Assembly (NCBI GenBank): GCA_021781185.1 | Contig: JAJXXI010000694.1 | Span: 1 to 9,166 of the forward strand | Source: a bacterium | GTDB lineage: Bacteria; Verrucomicrobiota; Verrucomicrobiia; Limisphaerales; UBA11358 | Length of the DNA stretch: 9,166 nucleotides | Direction: 5' to 3' | In this document: one piece after another, positions 1 to 7,786 of the stretch | Numbering within the stretch: the first letter of the stretch is position 1 | Layout: each line of letters begins with the position of its first letter | Notes under the pieces: model-generated | The model's input: the letters and a program-made list of their open reading frames with translations, nothing else | Databases searched by the model: none | What the model was told of the DNA's origin: nothing | Made by a program: the position numbers and the translations under genes

Positions 1-1253
1 GCAAACTGGGGCAGTATCGCAGCAACCTCCCCGATTTCATGGTCTTTCTCGGCTATCCGCAATTGCCGGCAGACTGGGTCCCCTTCAAGCATTTGTGGTT
101 TGCGGTGCTGGCGGTGATTTGCGTGCCCGGACTGGTGGCGCTGGTCTTCGGGTTTCTGGCCTTCCGCTCGCGCATTCGCGGCGTCTATTTTTCGATCCTC
201 ACCCAGGCGCTGACTTACGCCGCGTGCCTGATGTTTTTCCGCAACGATTTCACGTTCGGCGGCAACAACGGGTTGACGGATTTCAAATACATTCTGGGCA
301 CGCCGGCATTGACCGCCGCTGACATACAGGATCCGGCGGCGCTCGCCGGCAAGCTCAAGAGCGGTTCCGATGGGGTGTCGAAATTTATCTGGAGCCAGCT
401 CTCGCCCAATACGCAGCAAGTCGTGACCGATTTTGCCGCCGGCCAGCCCGCCGGGCCGGTGAAACAAGCGCTGGCGGATGACATCAACACGCTGATGGCC
501 AGCCAGCAGCTCTATGATCCCAAGCGCTTCGCGGGCATCACCGTGCCGCCAAATGTCATCAAGCTCATCACTCCCGATTTGCGGGACGCGCAGAGGTTGC
601 AGGTAAATCGAATCCTCCTGCAGGACGCCTACCCGGCGGCGATTGCCCGGCGTTCCTCCCTGGGTTACGTGGTGAACTCGAATGCGACACAACGGACGCT
701 CTACATCCTGACCGTGTTGCTGCTGCTCGGCACCTACCTGCTTTGCAGATGGCTCACGGCAACGAAATTTGGCAAGGTGCAGCGCGCCATCCGCGACAGC
801 GAAAACCGCGTGCTGTTCTCCGGCTACTCCACGGCGAATTTCAAACTGTTTGTGTTCGTGCTGGCCGCGATCATCGCGGGGCTGGCGGGCGCGCTTTATG
901 TTCCGCAGGTCGGCATCATCAATCCGAGCGACATGGCCACGGACAAATCGCTGGAGGCGGTCGTCTGGGTCGCCGTGGGTGGCCGCGGCACGCTGATCGG
1001 CCCGGTTCTCGGCGCGTTTCTGATCAACGCGATGAAAAGCTGGGCGACGCGCGCTTATCCGGACCTTTGGCTGCTATTTCTCGGACTGACGTTCATCCTG
1101 GTGACGCTGTTCATGCCCAAGGGCATCGTCGGGTTGCCCGCGCAATTCGGCGCGCTGAAACGAAAATGGTTTTCGCCCAAGTCCGCTCCTGCCGCCGCCG
1201 CCGAACTGCCATCGGTGGATGCCCAGGCCAAACCGCTTTCCAAACCCGAATGA
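1..1253 (+). CDS. urtC: Urea ABC transporter permease UrtC (5' end cut off by window edge)
   Basis: One of two inner-membrane permease subunits of the high-affinity urea importer UrtABCDE (branched-chain amino acid/LivM-like permease family). The reading frame is open to base 1 (codons in phase from base 3), so the ATG at 39 is probably internal and the N-terminus lies outside the window. Numbering from that ATG, family landmarks are [16 protein letters not shown] (67-82), the cytoplasmic coupling-loop region [14 protein letters not shown] (244-257), [11 protein letters not shown] (287-297), [13 protein letters not shown] (311-323) and LFMPKGIVG (357-365). Hydrophobic segments lie at about 19-42, 48-67, 220-239, 268-288, 305-332 and 343-362. 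Between residues about 88 and 216 there is a polar helical insert that I do not recall in ordinary UrtC, where the NGLTDF loop leads quickly into the next membrane helix. The C-terminus is Ala/Pro/Lys-rich. The stop overlaps the urtD start as ATGA, indicating translational coupling. Confidence 0.93.
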   Translation, partial: KLGQYRSNLPDFMVFLGYPQLPADWVPFKHLWFAVLAVICVPGLVALVFGFLAFRSRIRGVYFSILTQALTYAACLMFFRNDFTFGGNNGLTDFKYILGTPALTAADIQDPAALAGKLKSGSDGVSKFIWSQLSPNTQQVVTDFAAGQPAGPVKQALADDINTLMASQQLYDPKRFAGITVPPNVIKLITPDLRDAQRLQVNRILLQDAYPAAIARRSSLGYVVNSNATQRTLYILTVLLLLGTYLLCRWLTATKFGKVQRAIRDSENRVLFSGYSTANFKLFVFVLAAIIAGLAGALYVPQVGIINPSDMATDKSLEAVVWVAVGGRGTLIGPVLGAFLINAMKSWATRAYPDLWLLFLGLTFILVTLFMPKGIVGLPAQFGALKRKWFSPKSAPAAAAELPSVDAQAKPLSKPE

Positions 1254-2017
1254 GCACGACTTCCAGCCCCGAATTCATCCTGCTGCTCGAAAACGTTAAC
1301 AAGGCATTCGAGGGGTTCAAGGCCATTTCCGATCTGACGTTCTACATGGACGTGGGCGAACTGCGCGTCATCATCGGTCCGAATGGCGCGGGCAAAAGCA
1401 CGATGCTGGATCTCATCACCGGCCGCACCAAGCCGGACAGCGGCAAAATCGAGTTTGGCAAGGACGCTGACCTGACCAAACTGAACGAACCCCAGATCAA
1501 CCAGCTCGGCATCGGCCGGAAATTTCAAACGCCGTCGGTCTATGTTGACCACACCGTTTTTGAAAACATCTGGCTTTCGCTTGAAGGCAGCCGCAGCGTC
1601 TGGAAAACGCTTTTCTTTCGCGTCACGGTACAGCGGCGCGAGCGCATTTTTGAAATTCTCAAAACCGTCGCGCTGGAGGGCAAGGCCGAGTCCAAGGCCG
1701 GCGCCTTGAGCCACGGCCAGAAGCAATGGCTGGAGATCGGCATGTTGCTCGCCCAAAACCCGAAGCTCCTGCTGGTGGATGAACCCGCTGCGGGCATGAC
1801 CGATGAGGAAACGCACAAGACCGGGGAGCTCCTCCTGAGCCTCGAAGGCAAGCACAGCATCATTGTTATTGAGCACGACATGACGTTCGTGCGCCAAATC
1901 GCCCGGAAAGTCACCGTGCTGCACCAGGGCACTGTCTTGTGCGAAGGCAGCGTGGATGCCGTGCAGAACGATGAGCGGGTCAAGGAAGTTTATCTGGGCC
2001 GCAAAAAGAAAAATTAA
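1250..2017 (+). CDS. urtD: Urea ABC transporter ATP-binding protein UrtD
   Basis: Cytoplasmic ATPase subunit that, with UrtE, powers urea import through UrtB/UrtC. The 255-residue protein is about the usual length for UrtD (roughly 250). Visible motifs are Walker [10 protein letters not shown] (43-51), a Q-loop region near KFQTPSVY (91-98), the signature [13 protein letters not shown] (153-165), which is the UrtD/LivG form of the ABC signature, Walker [12 protein letters not shown] (173-183), and the switch histidine in VIEHDM (206-211). The ATG at 1250 overlaps the urtC stop (ATGA) and begins just before the first conserved strand ([15 protein letters not shown]), so this start is preferred to the longer open frame upstream, which only shadows urtC. 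No strong Shine-Dalgarno is seen, fitting coupling to urtC. A 135-base gap separates it from urtE, which is unusual for this gene pair. Confidence 0.95.
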   Translation: MSTTSSPEFILLLENVNKAFEGFKAISDLTFYMDVGELRVIIGPNGAGKSTMLDLITGRTKPDSGKIEFGKDADLTKLNEPQINQLGIGRKFQTPSVYVDHTVFENIWLSLEGSRSVWKTLFFRVTVQRRERIFEILKTVALEGKAESKAGALSHGQKQWLEIGMLLAQNPKLLLVDEPAAGMTDEETHKTGELLLSLEGKHSIIVIEHDMTFVRQIARKVTVLHQGTVLCEGSVDAVQNDERVKEVYLGRKKKN

Positions 2018-2152
2018 ACCACGAATGAACGCCAGCAAACACGAGTCAAAATTGTCGCGCGACGTCCTATTACGACGGCCCAACGCAGTTTTTATCCGCG
2101 TCGCCCTGGCTGTTCTGACGGGTGTTCATTCGTGTTCATTCAGGGTTTAAAT
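2018..2152. repeat. Intergenic element with inverted-repeat arms and a tandem decamer (urtD-urtE gap)
   Basis: The gap between urtD and urtE is not simple spacer. An 11-base arm CACGAATGAAC at 2020-2030 has an exact inverted copy at 2124-2134, and the match extends to 13 of 14 bases (2020-2033 against 2121-2134). The right end also holds a perfect tandem duplication of GTGTTCATTC (2122-2131 and 2132-2141). A 10-base perfect palindrome GTCGCGCGAC sits at 2054-2063. No believable gene is present. Arms of this kind look like short dispersed intergenic repeats or a small non-autonomous palindromic element; whether other copies exist in the genome cannot be seen here. The transcript could fold through the arms and affect urtE expression relative to urtCD. 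Confidence 0.6.
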
Positions 2153-2848
2153 ATGTTGACCCTTTCCAACCTCAACGTCAGTTACGATGGCTCGCTGATT
2201 TTGCGCGGCGTGAATCTCAACGTGCCGGCGCACAGCCTCGTCTGCCTCATGGGCCGCAACGGCGTCGGCAAAACCACCACGCTCAAATCCATCGTCGGAT
2301 TGGTGCGACCCGATGCCGGTTCGGTGAAGCTGGCCGGAACCGAGCTGGCCGGCATGAAGCCCGACGCGCGTGCGCGGCACGGAATCGGCTATGTGCCGCA
2401 AGGGCGCGATATTTTTCCGCACCTGACCGTCTGGGAAAACTTGAAGATCGGCCTGGTCGTCCACGGTGCCAAGGCCAACGGCCAGGTGGACCGCGTGCTG
2501 GAACTCTTCCCCATTCTCAAGGAGTTTCTCCCGCGCAAGGGCGGCGTTCTCAGCGGTGGCCAGCAACAGCAGTTGGCAATTGCCCGGGCGCTGCTCACCG
2601 ATCCGAAGATTCTGATCCTCGACGAACCGACGGAGGGCATTCAGCCCAACATCATTGACCTCATCGGCGACACGCTGGTGAAAATCAAAAAGGAGGGGAA
2701 GATCAGCATTCTGCTGGTGGAGCAATACCTCGATTTTTGCCTCGCCGTGGGCGACAGTTTTTACATCATGGATCGCGGGGCGATTGTGGCCGAAGGGCCG
2801 ATCGCGCACCTCAACGACGACATCGTGAAAAAACACCTGACTGTTTGA
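2153..2848 (+). CDS. urtE: Urea ABC transporter ATP-binding protein UrtE
   Basis: Second cytoplasmic ATPase of the urea importer, pairing with UrtD. The protein is 231 residues, the usual UrtE length. Motifs: Walker A GRNGVGKTT (34-42), Q-loop GYVPQGRDIFPHLTV (79-93), signature LSGGQQQQLAIAR (133-145), Walker B ILILDEPTEGIQP (153-165), and EQYLDF (190-195), where UrtE/LivF proteins replace the usual switch-histidine context. The ATG at 2153 is chosen because MLTLSNLNVSYDG matches family N-termini and a weak AGGG lies seven bases upstream (2142-2145). An in-frame GTG at 2132 would add seven residues encoded by the repeat and is less likely. It follows the repeat-bearing gap after urtD, and its stop is three bases before the ureD start, joining the transporter and urease genes. 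Confidence 0.95.
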   Translation: MLTLSNLNVSYDGSLILRGVNLNVPAHSLVCLMGRNGVGKTTTLKSIVGLVRPDAGSVKLAGTELAGMKPDARARHGIGYVPQGRDIFPHLTVWENLKIGLVVHGAKANGQVDRVLELFPILKEFLPRKGGVLSGGQQQQLAIARALLTDPKILILDEPTEGIQPNIIDLIGDTLVKIKKEGKISILLVEQYLDFCLAVGDSFYIMDRGAIVAEGPIAHLNDDIVKKHLTV

Positions 2849-2851
2849 ATT

Positions 2852-3694
2852 GTGGTGGCACCGGCAACAATCAAGGACGCAGCCCCAGGTTGTGCGAAAC
2901 TGGAGGTCGAATCGGTGGCAGGTCAAAGCGCCGTGACCTCCGCTTTCGCCCGCAGCCCGCTTAAGCTGCTGACGCCCCGCCCGCGCGGGCAAAGCGTCTG
3001 GGCCTGCACCAGCAGCTTCGGCGGCGGCTTCGTCGCCGGAGACGAGACGCGGCTGGAACTGCGGATCGGCCATGGGGCGCGCTGTTTTCTCGGCACGCAG
3101 GCCTCCACCAAAATCTATCGCAATCCCCGCCGGCGCGCGTGCGGTCATGCCACCCGGGCGGCGGTTGAAGAAAATGCGCTGCTCGTTTTTGCGCCCGATC
3201 CGGTGCAGCCGTTCGCCGGTTCGAGCTACAGCCAGCGTCAGACGTTCCATCTGGGGACCGGTGCCGGCCTGGTGCTCGTGGACTGGTTCACCTCCGGCCG
3301 CGCCGCCCGCGGCGAGCGCTGGGCCTTCGACCATTTCCAGAGCCGCAATGATGTTTTTCTGGCCGGCGAGCGAGTTTTCGTGGATTCGGTCCGGCTGGAC
3401 GCGGCGGCCGGCCTGCTTGCCTCACCGCACCGCACAGGCCGTTTCAATTGCTTCGCGCTGCTGCTGCTCATCGGCGAACCGCTGAAATCCGCCACCGCGA
3501 GTTCGCTGGAAACGGTGGCTGCGCGTCCCGTCCAGCGCGGCGCAACGCTTGTGACCAGCGCCAGTCCGGTCCGTCACGGAGCCATTCTGCGGGTGGCGGG
3601 CGAAAGCGTTGAACACACCGGCCAGGAACTGCACCACCATCTCGGGTTTGTCTCCGCGCTGCTCGGCGACGATCCGTGGGGGTGGAAATGGTGA
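2852..3694 (+). CDS. ureD: Urease accessory protein UreD
   Basis: Maturation chaperone (called UreH in Helicobacter) that binds apo-urease and recruits UreF and UreG for delivery of nickel to the active site. The protein has 280 residues, normal for the family. Recognisable stretches are SSFGGGFVAGDETRLEL (54-70), the family's GG-GD block, GTQASTKIYRNP (81-92), FAPDPVQPFAGSSYSQ (113-128) and VDWFTSGRAARGERW (143-157), all in the usual order. The start is GTG at 2852, three bases after the urtE stop; a second in-frame GTG follows at 2855, and no ATG is available near the N-terminus. The first 45 residues are weakly conserved, as is common in UreD. It leads the urease genes and is co-oriented with the urea transporter, so import and hydrolysis are probably transcribed together. 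Confidence 0.93.
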   Translation: MVAPATIKDAAPGCAKLEVESVAGQSAVTSAFARSPLKLLTPRPRGQSVWACTSSFGGGFVAGDETRLELRIGHGARCFLGTQASTKIYRNPRRRACGHATRAAVEENALLVFAPDPVQPFAGSSYSQRQTFHLGTGAGLVLVDWFTSGRAARGERWAFDHFQSRNDVFLAGERVFVDSVRLDAAAGLLASPHRTGRFNCFALLLLIGEPLKSATASSLETVAARPVQRGATLVTSASPVRHGAILRVAGESVEHTGQELHHHLGFVSALLGDDPWGWKW

Positions 3695-3706
3695 CCTTGT
3701 TTTTGC

Positions 3707-4462
3707 ATGCATCTCTCACCCCGTGAACTCGACAAGCTGACGCTGCACCAGGCGGGCTCGCTCGCGCAGAAACGCCTGGCCCGCGGCCTGCGGCTCAACC
3801 ATCCCGAAGCCGTCGCGCTCATCGCCACCGTGTTGCTGGAATTCATCCGCGACGGCAGGAGCGTGGCCGAATTGATGAATCTGGGCCGCCAACTGCTCGG
3901 CCGCAACCAAGTCATGTCCGGCGTGCCGGAAATGATTTACGATGTGCAGGTGGAAGGCACTTTCCCCGACGGCTCCAAGCTGGTGACCGTGCATCATCCG
4001 ATTGCCAGCGAGAACGGTAATCTGGCGCTCGCATTGCATGGCAGCTTCCTGCCCGTGCCGAAGCTTTCCGTCTTCAAACCGGTCGCGGACGAGCCAATTC
4101 CCGGGGCCGGTGAAATCAAGGCCGGCGAGATTGAACTCAATGCGGGGCGCGCCACCGTGGAAATTCCCGTGACCAATCTTGGCGACCGCCCGGTCCAGGT
4201 CGGCAGCCATTATCATTTCATCGAGACCAATGCGTCGCTGCAATTCGATCGCGCAAAAGCCTACGGCCGGCGCCTAGACATTCCGGCGGGAACCGCGGTG
4301 CGTTTTGAACCCGGCGAAACCAAAACCGTGCGGCTCGTCGAAATCGCCGGCAAGAAAGTCATTCGCGGCGGCAATAATCTGGCCGGCGGCAAAGTTTCCG
4401 CTGCGGGCAGGCAGGCGGCCATGAAGCGGGTGAAAGCGAAAGGATTTTCCCATGTCGCATAA
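3707..4462 (+). CDS. ureAB: Fused urease gamma/beta subunit (UreA-UreB in one chain)
   Basis: Structural urease subunit in which gamma and beta are joined. Residues 1 to about 115 are the gamma subunit: [11 protein letters not shown] at the N-terminus, [17 protein letters not shown] (24-40), [12 protein letters not shown] (46-57), [17 protein letters not shown] (73-89) and LVTVHHPI (92-99). After a short linker (about 116-130), residues about 131-251 are the beta subunit: [18 protein letters not shown] (131-148), [17 protein letters not shown] (155-171), [13 protein letters not shown] (192-204) and [10 protein letters not shown] (219-228). No stop or frameshift interrupts the join. Such fusions are known in other urease lineages, including the subunit called UreA in Helicobacter, so annotation names can mislead. 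It starts 12 bases after ureD and overlaps ureC by 11 bases. Confidence 0.96.
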   Translation: MHLSPRELDKLTLHQAGSLAQKRLARGLRLNHPEAVALIATVLLEFIRDGRSVAELMNLGRQLLGRNQVMSGVPEMIYDVQVEGTFPDGSKLVTVHHPIASENGNLALALHGSFLPVPKLSVFKPVADEPIPGAGEIKAGEIELNAGRATVEIPVTNLGDRPVQVGSHYHFIETNASLQFDRAKAYGRRLDIPAGTAVRFEPGETKTVRLVEIAGKKVIRGGNNLAGGKVSAAGRQAAMKRVKAKGFSHVA

Positions 4463-6167
4463 AATGAAACGCTCGCACTACGCCGACATGTTCGGCCCGA
4501 GCACCGGCGACAAGGTCCGGCTCGGCGACACCTCGCTCATTCTCGAAGTGGAGAAGGATTTCACGGTTTATGGCGATGAATGCAAATTTGGCGGTGGCAA
4601 GGTCATCCGCGAAGGCATGGGCCAGGCGGCGGGCGTCGGCGCGAAGGACGCGCTGGATTGCGTCATCACCAACGCGCTGATCGTGGATTACACGGGAATT
4701 TACAAGGCCGACATTGGCATCAAGGCCGGCATGATTTCCGGCATCGGCAAGGCGGGCAATCCCGACATGATGGCGGGCGTGACCAAAGGCATGATCGTCG
4801 GCGTCACGACCGAAGTCATCGCGGGCGAAGGACTGATTGTCACGGCGGGCGGTTTCGATTCGCACATCCATTTCATCTGTCCGCAGCAGGCGCACGAGGC
4901 CATCGCGGCGGGCCTCACCACGATGGTTGGCGGCGGCACCGGCCCGGCGGTCGGCACCTGCGCGACGACCTGCACGCCCGCGCCGTTTTATTTCAAGGCG
5001 ATGTTGCAGGCGGTGGATTCGCTGCCGCTCAACTTCGGTTTCACCGGCAAGGGCAACACCGCCATGCCCGCCGGTTTGCCTGAACAAATTGCCGCCGGCG
5101 CGATTGGGCTGAAGCTGCACGAAGACTGGGGCACGACGCCTGCCGCCATTGATTGCTGCTTGAGCATGGCGGACAAGCACGACGTGCAGGTGACGATCCA
5201 CACGGACACGCTGAACGAATCCACCTTTGTCGAAGGCACGATTGCCGCGTTCAAGGGCCGCACGATCCACACGTATCACAGCGAAGGTGCCGGTGGCGGC
5301 CACGCGCCGGACATCATCCGCGTCTGCGGCGAGCCGAACGTGCTTCCGAGTTCCACGAATCCCACGCGGCCTTACACGGTCAACACGATTGACGAGCATC
5401 TCGACATGCTCATGGTCTGCCATCATCTTGATCCAAATCTGCCCGAGGACGTGGCGTTCGCCGAAAGCCGCATTCGCGGTGAGACGATTGCCGCCGAGGA
5501 TATGCTTCACGACCTGGGCGCGATCAGCATGATGAGTTCGGATTCGCAGGCGATGGGCCGCATTGGCGAAGTCATCACGCGCTCGTGGCAGACCGCCGAC
5601 AAGATGAAACAACAGCGGGGTCGCCTCGCCGAGGAAACCGGCGACAACGACAACGTCCGCATCAAGCGTTACCTCTCGAAATACACCATCAATCCGGCGC
5701 TCGCGCACGGCATGGCGCATGTCATTGGCTCGATCGAAGTCGGCAAGCTCGCGGACTTGGTGCTGTGGAAGCCTTCCATGTTCGGCGCGAAACCCGAGAT
5801 GGTGATCAAAGGCGGTTTCATCGCGTGGGCGCAGATGGGCGACCCGAACGCGAGCATTCCCACGCCGCAACCGGTCTTCATGCGCCCGATGTTTGGCGCG
5901 TTTGGCCGCGCGACGGGCATGACTTCAATTGCCTTCGTCAGCAAGCTCGCGAAACAGAAAAACGTCGGCAAAACCTACGGCTTGACGAAGCGCGTTGAAG
6001 CGGTGAAAGGTTGTCGCAAGGTCGGGAAGAAGGATCTGAAGTGGAACAATGCGATGCCGAAGATCACTGTGGATCCGGAAACTTACGAGGTGCGCGCCGA
6101 CGGCGAACTGCTGGCGTGCGAGCCGGCCAAGGTGCTGCCGCTGGCGCAGCGGTATCAATTGTTTTAG
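4452..6167 (+). CDS. ureC: Urease alpha subunit UreC (catalytic)
   Basis: Catalytic subunit of cytoplasmic nickel urease, hydrolysing urea to ammonia and carbamate, which decomposes to ammonia and CO2. It has 571 residues. All active-site positions of the Klebsiella enzyme are found at a constant offset of four: nickel ligands H138, H140, H250, H276 and D364, the carbamylated lysine K221 in GLKLHEDWG, substrate-pocket H223, and the mobile-flap C323 and H324 in MVCHHLDP, with R340 also conserved. The enzyme should therefore be active once matured. The ATG at 4452 is preferred because AAAGGA lies seven bases upstream (4439-4444) and the N-terminus then aligns well with other UreC proteins; ATG 4464 would shorten it by four residues. 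The start overlaps the end of ureAB by 11 bases, implying translational coupling and balanced subunit synthesis. Confidence 0.98.
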   Translation: MSHKMKRSHYADMFGPSTGDKVRLGDTSLILEVEKDFTVYGDECKFGGGKVIREGMGQAAGVGAKDALDCVITNALIVDYTGIYKADIGIKAGMISGIGKAGNPDMMAGVTKGMIVGVTTEVIAGEGLIVTAGGFDSHIHFICPQQAHEAIAAGLTTMVGGGTGPAVGTCATTCTPAPFYFKAMLQAVDSLPLNFGFTGKGNTAMPAGLPEQIAAGAIGLKLHEDWGTTPAAIDCCLSMADKHDVQVTIHTDTLNESTFVEGTIAAFKGRTIHTYHSEGAGGGHAPDIIRVCGEPNVLPSSTNPTRPYTVNTIDEHLDMLMVCHHLDPNLPEDVAFAESRIRGETIAAEDMLHDLGAISMMSSDSQAMGRIGEVITRSWQTADKMKQQRGRLAEETGDNDNVRIKRYLSKYTINPALAHGMAHVIGSIEVGKLADLVLWKPSMFGAKPEMVIKGGFIAWAQMGDPNASIPTPQPVFMRPMFGAFGRATGMTSIAFVSKLAKQKNVGKTYGLTKRVEAVKGCRKVGKKDLKWNNAMPKITVDPETYEVRADGELLACEPAKVLPLAQRYQLF

Positions 6168-6171
6168 ATCA

Positions 6172-6245
6172 TAGCCGCCGGCGTGAGGAGGCTCTAAATT
6201 AAATGAGACCCAAGAAGCAAATGAGCCTCCTCACGTCGGCGGCTA
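6172..6245. repeat. Imperfect inverted repeat (hairpin) between ureC and ureF
   Basis: Two 23-base arms, 6172-6194 and 6223-6245, are reverse complements of each other with a single mismatch, separated by a 28-base loop (6195-6222). Each arm carries the core GTGAGGAGGCTC or its complement. The hairpin begins four bases after the ureC stop. It resembles a pair of head-to-head copies of a REP-like dispersed repeat. In RNA it would form a strong stem that could protect or attenuate the upstream ureDABC message. The left arm contains AGGAGG upstream of an ATG at 6203, and the right arm encodes the first residues of the ureF reading frame, so the element is also part of a gene start. Confidence 0.85.
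6186..6191 (+). promoter_or_regulatory. Shine-Dalgarno-like AGGAGG for ureF inside the hairpin left arm
   Basis: AGGAGG lies 11 bases before ATG 6203, a somewhat long but workable spacing. In the hairpin it is fully paired with CCTCCT in the right arm, so folding would hide it and could limit ureF translation. A TAA codon directly before ATG 6203 in the same frame limits the gene start to 6203 or later. Function is inferred from sequence and position only. Confidence 0.5.
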
Positions 6246-7009
6246 CAAAGAAAGGACTTCGCGCTCCGCAGCGGCAGCCATCTGCCGCTCTGAATATCGC
6301 TGGCCATCAAAAGCGACAGAAGGCGGGCGCAGTTCAAGACGCTGGTGCGCTGCATGAGAACCCTTCCGACTGGCGGCTCTGGCAACTGGCGGATTCGGCT
6401 TTTCCCACCGGTGGTTTTGCGCATTCACTCGGACTGGAGGCGGCGTGGCAGCACGGCGAAGTTCGCAATCAAACTGAACTTTGCTCTTTCATCGAGGCGG
6501 GGCTGCAACAACTGGGGCACGCGACGCTGCCTTTTGTCACCGCCGCCTTTGATGAGCCGGAAACGCTGGGCGAGTTGGACCAGCTTTGCGAGGCATTCAC
6601 AACGAATCACGTCGCCAATCGCGCCAGCCGGGCGCAGGGCCGGGCGTTCATGACGGCGGTGGAGCGGATCTTCAAATCGGAAATCGGAAATCCCAAATCG
6701 GATGTCGAATTCGCCCATCTTGCGCCGGTCTTCGGCGCGCTCTCGCGTGAGCTGATGGTTCCGAGGCAAACCGCGCTTCGCCTGTTTTTTTTCAACCAGT
6801 TGCGCGGCGTGCTGGCGGCGGCGGTGCGACTGAACATCGTCGGTCCGATGGAGGCGCAGATGTTGCAGCAGCGCCTGTCGGTGCGGGCGGAAGCGGTGCT
6901 CATCCGCTGTCAGCCGTTCACGCTGGATGATCTCGCACAGACTTCGCCGCTGCTCGATTTGTGGCAGGGTGCGCAGGACCGGCTGTATTCGCGGCTGTTC
7001 CAAAGCTGA
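6203..7009 (+). CDS. ureF: Urease accessory protein UreF with a repeat-derived N-terminal extension
   Basis: UreF joins UreD and UreG on apo-urease and is thought to gate GTP-dependent nickel insertion. The conserved part begins near residue 57 (WRLWQLADSAFPTGGFAHS, 57-75, the hallmark UreF N-terminal motif) and continues through NRASRAQGRAFM and FAHLAPVFGALSREL to a C-terminal region ending LYSRLFQS. The total is 268 residues from ATG 6203 or 262 from ATG 6221, about 50 longer at the N-terminus than usual. No ATG, GTG or TTG occurs in frame between 6221 and the conserved motif, and the first 15 or so residues (MSLLTSAATKK from 6221) are translated from the hairpin repeat. A CTG at 6350 is the only near-cognate start close to the conserved part. 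Residues 158-167 are encoded by a heptamer repeat. It precedes ureG by six bases. Confidence 0.9.
   Translation: MRPKKQMSLLTSAATKKGLRAPQRQPSAALNIAGHQKRQKAGAVQDAGALHENPSDWRLWQLADSAFPTGGFAHSLGLEAAWQHGEVRNQTELCSFIEAGLQQLGHATLPFVTAAFDEPETLGELDQLCEAFTTNHVANRASRAQGRAFMTAVERIFKSEIGNPKSDVEFAHLAPVFGALSRELMVPRQTALRLFFFNQLRGVLAAAVRLNIVGPMEAQMLQQRLSVRAEAVLIRCQPFTLDDLAQTSPLLDLWQGAQDRLYSRLFQS
6674..6701 (+). repeat. Four heptamer units inside ureF
   Basis: Four successive seven-base units read AAATCGG, AAATCGG, AAATCCC, AAATCGG. They encode KSEIGNPKSD (UreF residues 158-167) in the segment between the conserved AQGRAF region and AHLAPVFGA, which is a variable, probably loop-like part of UreF. Because the period is seven, changes of one unit would break the frame, whereas three units would preserve it. 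The composition differs from the surrounding GC-rich coding sequence and resembles short dispersed repeats more often found between genes. Confidence 0.7.
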
Positions 7010-7015
7010 ACTTTT

Positions 7016-7759
7016 ATGAAATCAAATCTTCATGCTCACTCGCACGGTGGCAACGGCCACACCCACGAACACGCCGACTCGCCCGGGCATTTCCACGATC
7101 GCGAGCTGCCGCTGGATCGCGATTTCAAGCGCCGCGCGTTCACCGTCGGCATCGGCGGGCCGGTGGGTAGCGGTAAAACCGCATTGCTCCTGCAGCTCTG
7201 CCTGCGGCTGCGCGCGAAAATGAGCATCGCCGCCGTGACCAATGACATCTTTACCAAGGAGGACGGCGAATTTCTAACCAGGCACCACGCACTGCCCGCC
7301 GAACGCATCCGCGCGGTGGAAACCGGCGGCTGCCCGCACGCGGCGATCCGCGAAGACATTTCTTCGAATCTCCTCGCGCTGGAAGATTTGCACGGGAAGT
7401 TCCATCCGCAAATCCTGTTCATCGAATCCGGCGGCGACAACCTGGCGGCGTGCTTCAGCCGCGAACTGGCGGATTACACGATTCAAGTGATTGACGTTTG
7501 CGGCGGCGACAAGATTCCGCGCAAGGGCGGTCCGGGCATCACGCAATCCGACCTGCTGGTGATCAATAAAACCGATCTGGCCGCCGGCGTCGGCGCGGAT
7601 CTGGCGGTGATGGAGCGCGACACGAAGAAGATGCGCGGTGACGGCCCGTTTGTGTTTGCGCAGGTGAAGCATGGCGTGGGTGTGGACGAAATCATCAGTC
7701 ATCTGTTGCACGCCTGGCAGCACGCGTGCGCCATTCCGCACGGGCACGACCCCCATTGA
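7016..7759 (+). CDS. ureG: Urease accessory GTPase UreG with histidine-rich termini
   Basis: SIMIBI-class GTPase that carries nickel to the UreD-UreF-urease complex. Motifs: P-loop GGPVGSGKT (47-55), [12 protein letters not shown] (76-87), the nickel-binding CPH motif in [16 protein letters not shown] (101-116), [12 protein letters not shown] (137-148) and the guanine-specificity NKTD (184-187). The 247-residue length exceeds the roughly 205-residue minimal UreG because of a histidine-rich N-terminal extension: eight His among residues 6-27 (6, 8, 10, 15, 17, 19, 25, 27). Five more His lie at the C-terminus (232, 236, 242, 244, 247). Similar His-rich N-termini are known in some plant and bacterial UreG proteins and bind metal. 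With no ureE in the window, this tail may store or present nickel. It begins six bases after ureF and is the last gene of the plus-strand cluster. Confidence 0.96.
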   Translation: MKSNLHAHSHGGNGHTHEHADSPGHFHDRELPLDRDFKRRAFTVGIGGPVGSGKTALLLQLCLRLRAKMSIAAVTNDIFTKEDGEFLTRHHALPAERIRAVETGGCPHAAIREDISSNLLALEDLHGKFHPQILFIESGGDNLAACFSRELADYTIQVIDVCGGDKIPRKGGPGITQSDLLVINKTDLAAGVGADLAVMERDTKKMRGDGPFVFAQVKHGVGVDEIISHLLHAWQHACAIPHGHDPH

Positions 7760-7786
7760 CGCTGAAAATGATATTTCCGCCGGCGG

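Noticed and set aside
743..1249. Upstream extension of the urtD reading frame to 743
   Set aside because: It runs out of frame through conserved urtC sequence. The ATG at 1250 matches the usual UrtD N-terminus and overlaps the urtC stop.
1055..2083. Minus-strand open frame of 342 codons opposite urtC and urtD
   Set aside because: Antisense shadow of conserved transporter genes with no domain signal.
2132..2152. Alternative GTG start for urtE at 2132
   Set aside because: It would add seven residues encoded by the tandem decamer. ATG 2153 gives the normal UrtE N-terminus with AGGG at a good distance.
2147..3334. Minus-strand open frame of 395 codons opposite urtE and ureD
   Set aside because: Antisense shadow of two confident genes, with low-complexity Ala/Arg/Gly composition and no motif.
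4359..5870. Long minus-strand open frame of 503 codons opposite ureC
   Set aside because: It is antisense to a fully conserved ureAB/ureC region, rich in Arg/His/Ala/Asp as expected from reading GC-rich codons backwards, with no recognisable domain.
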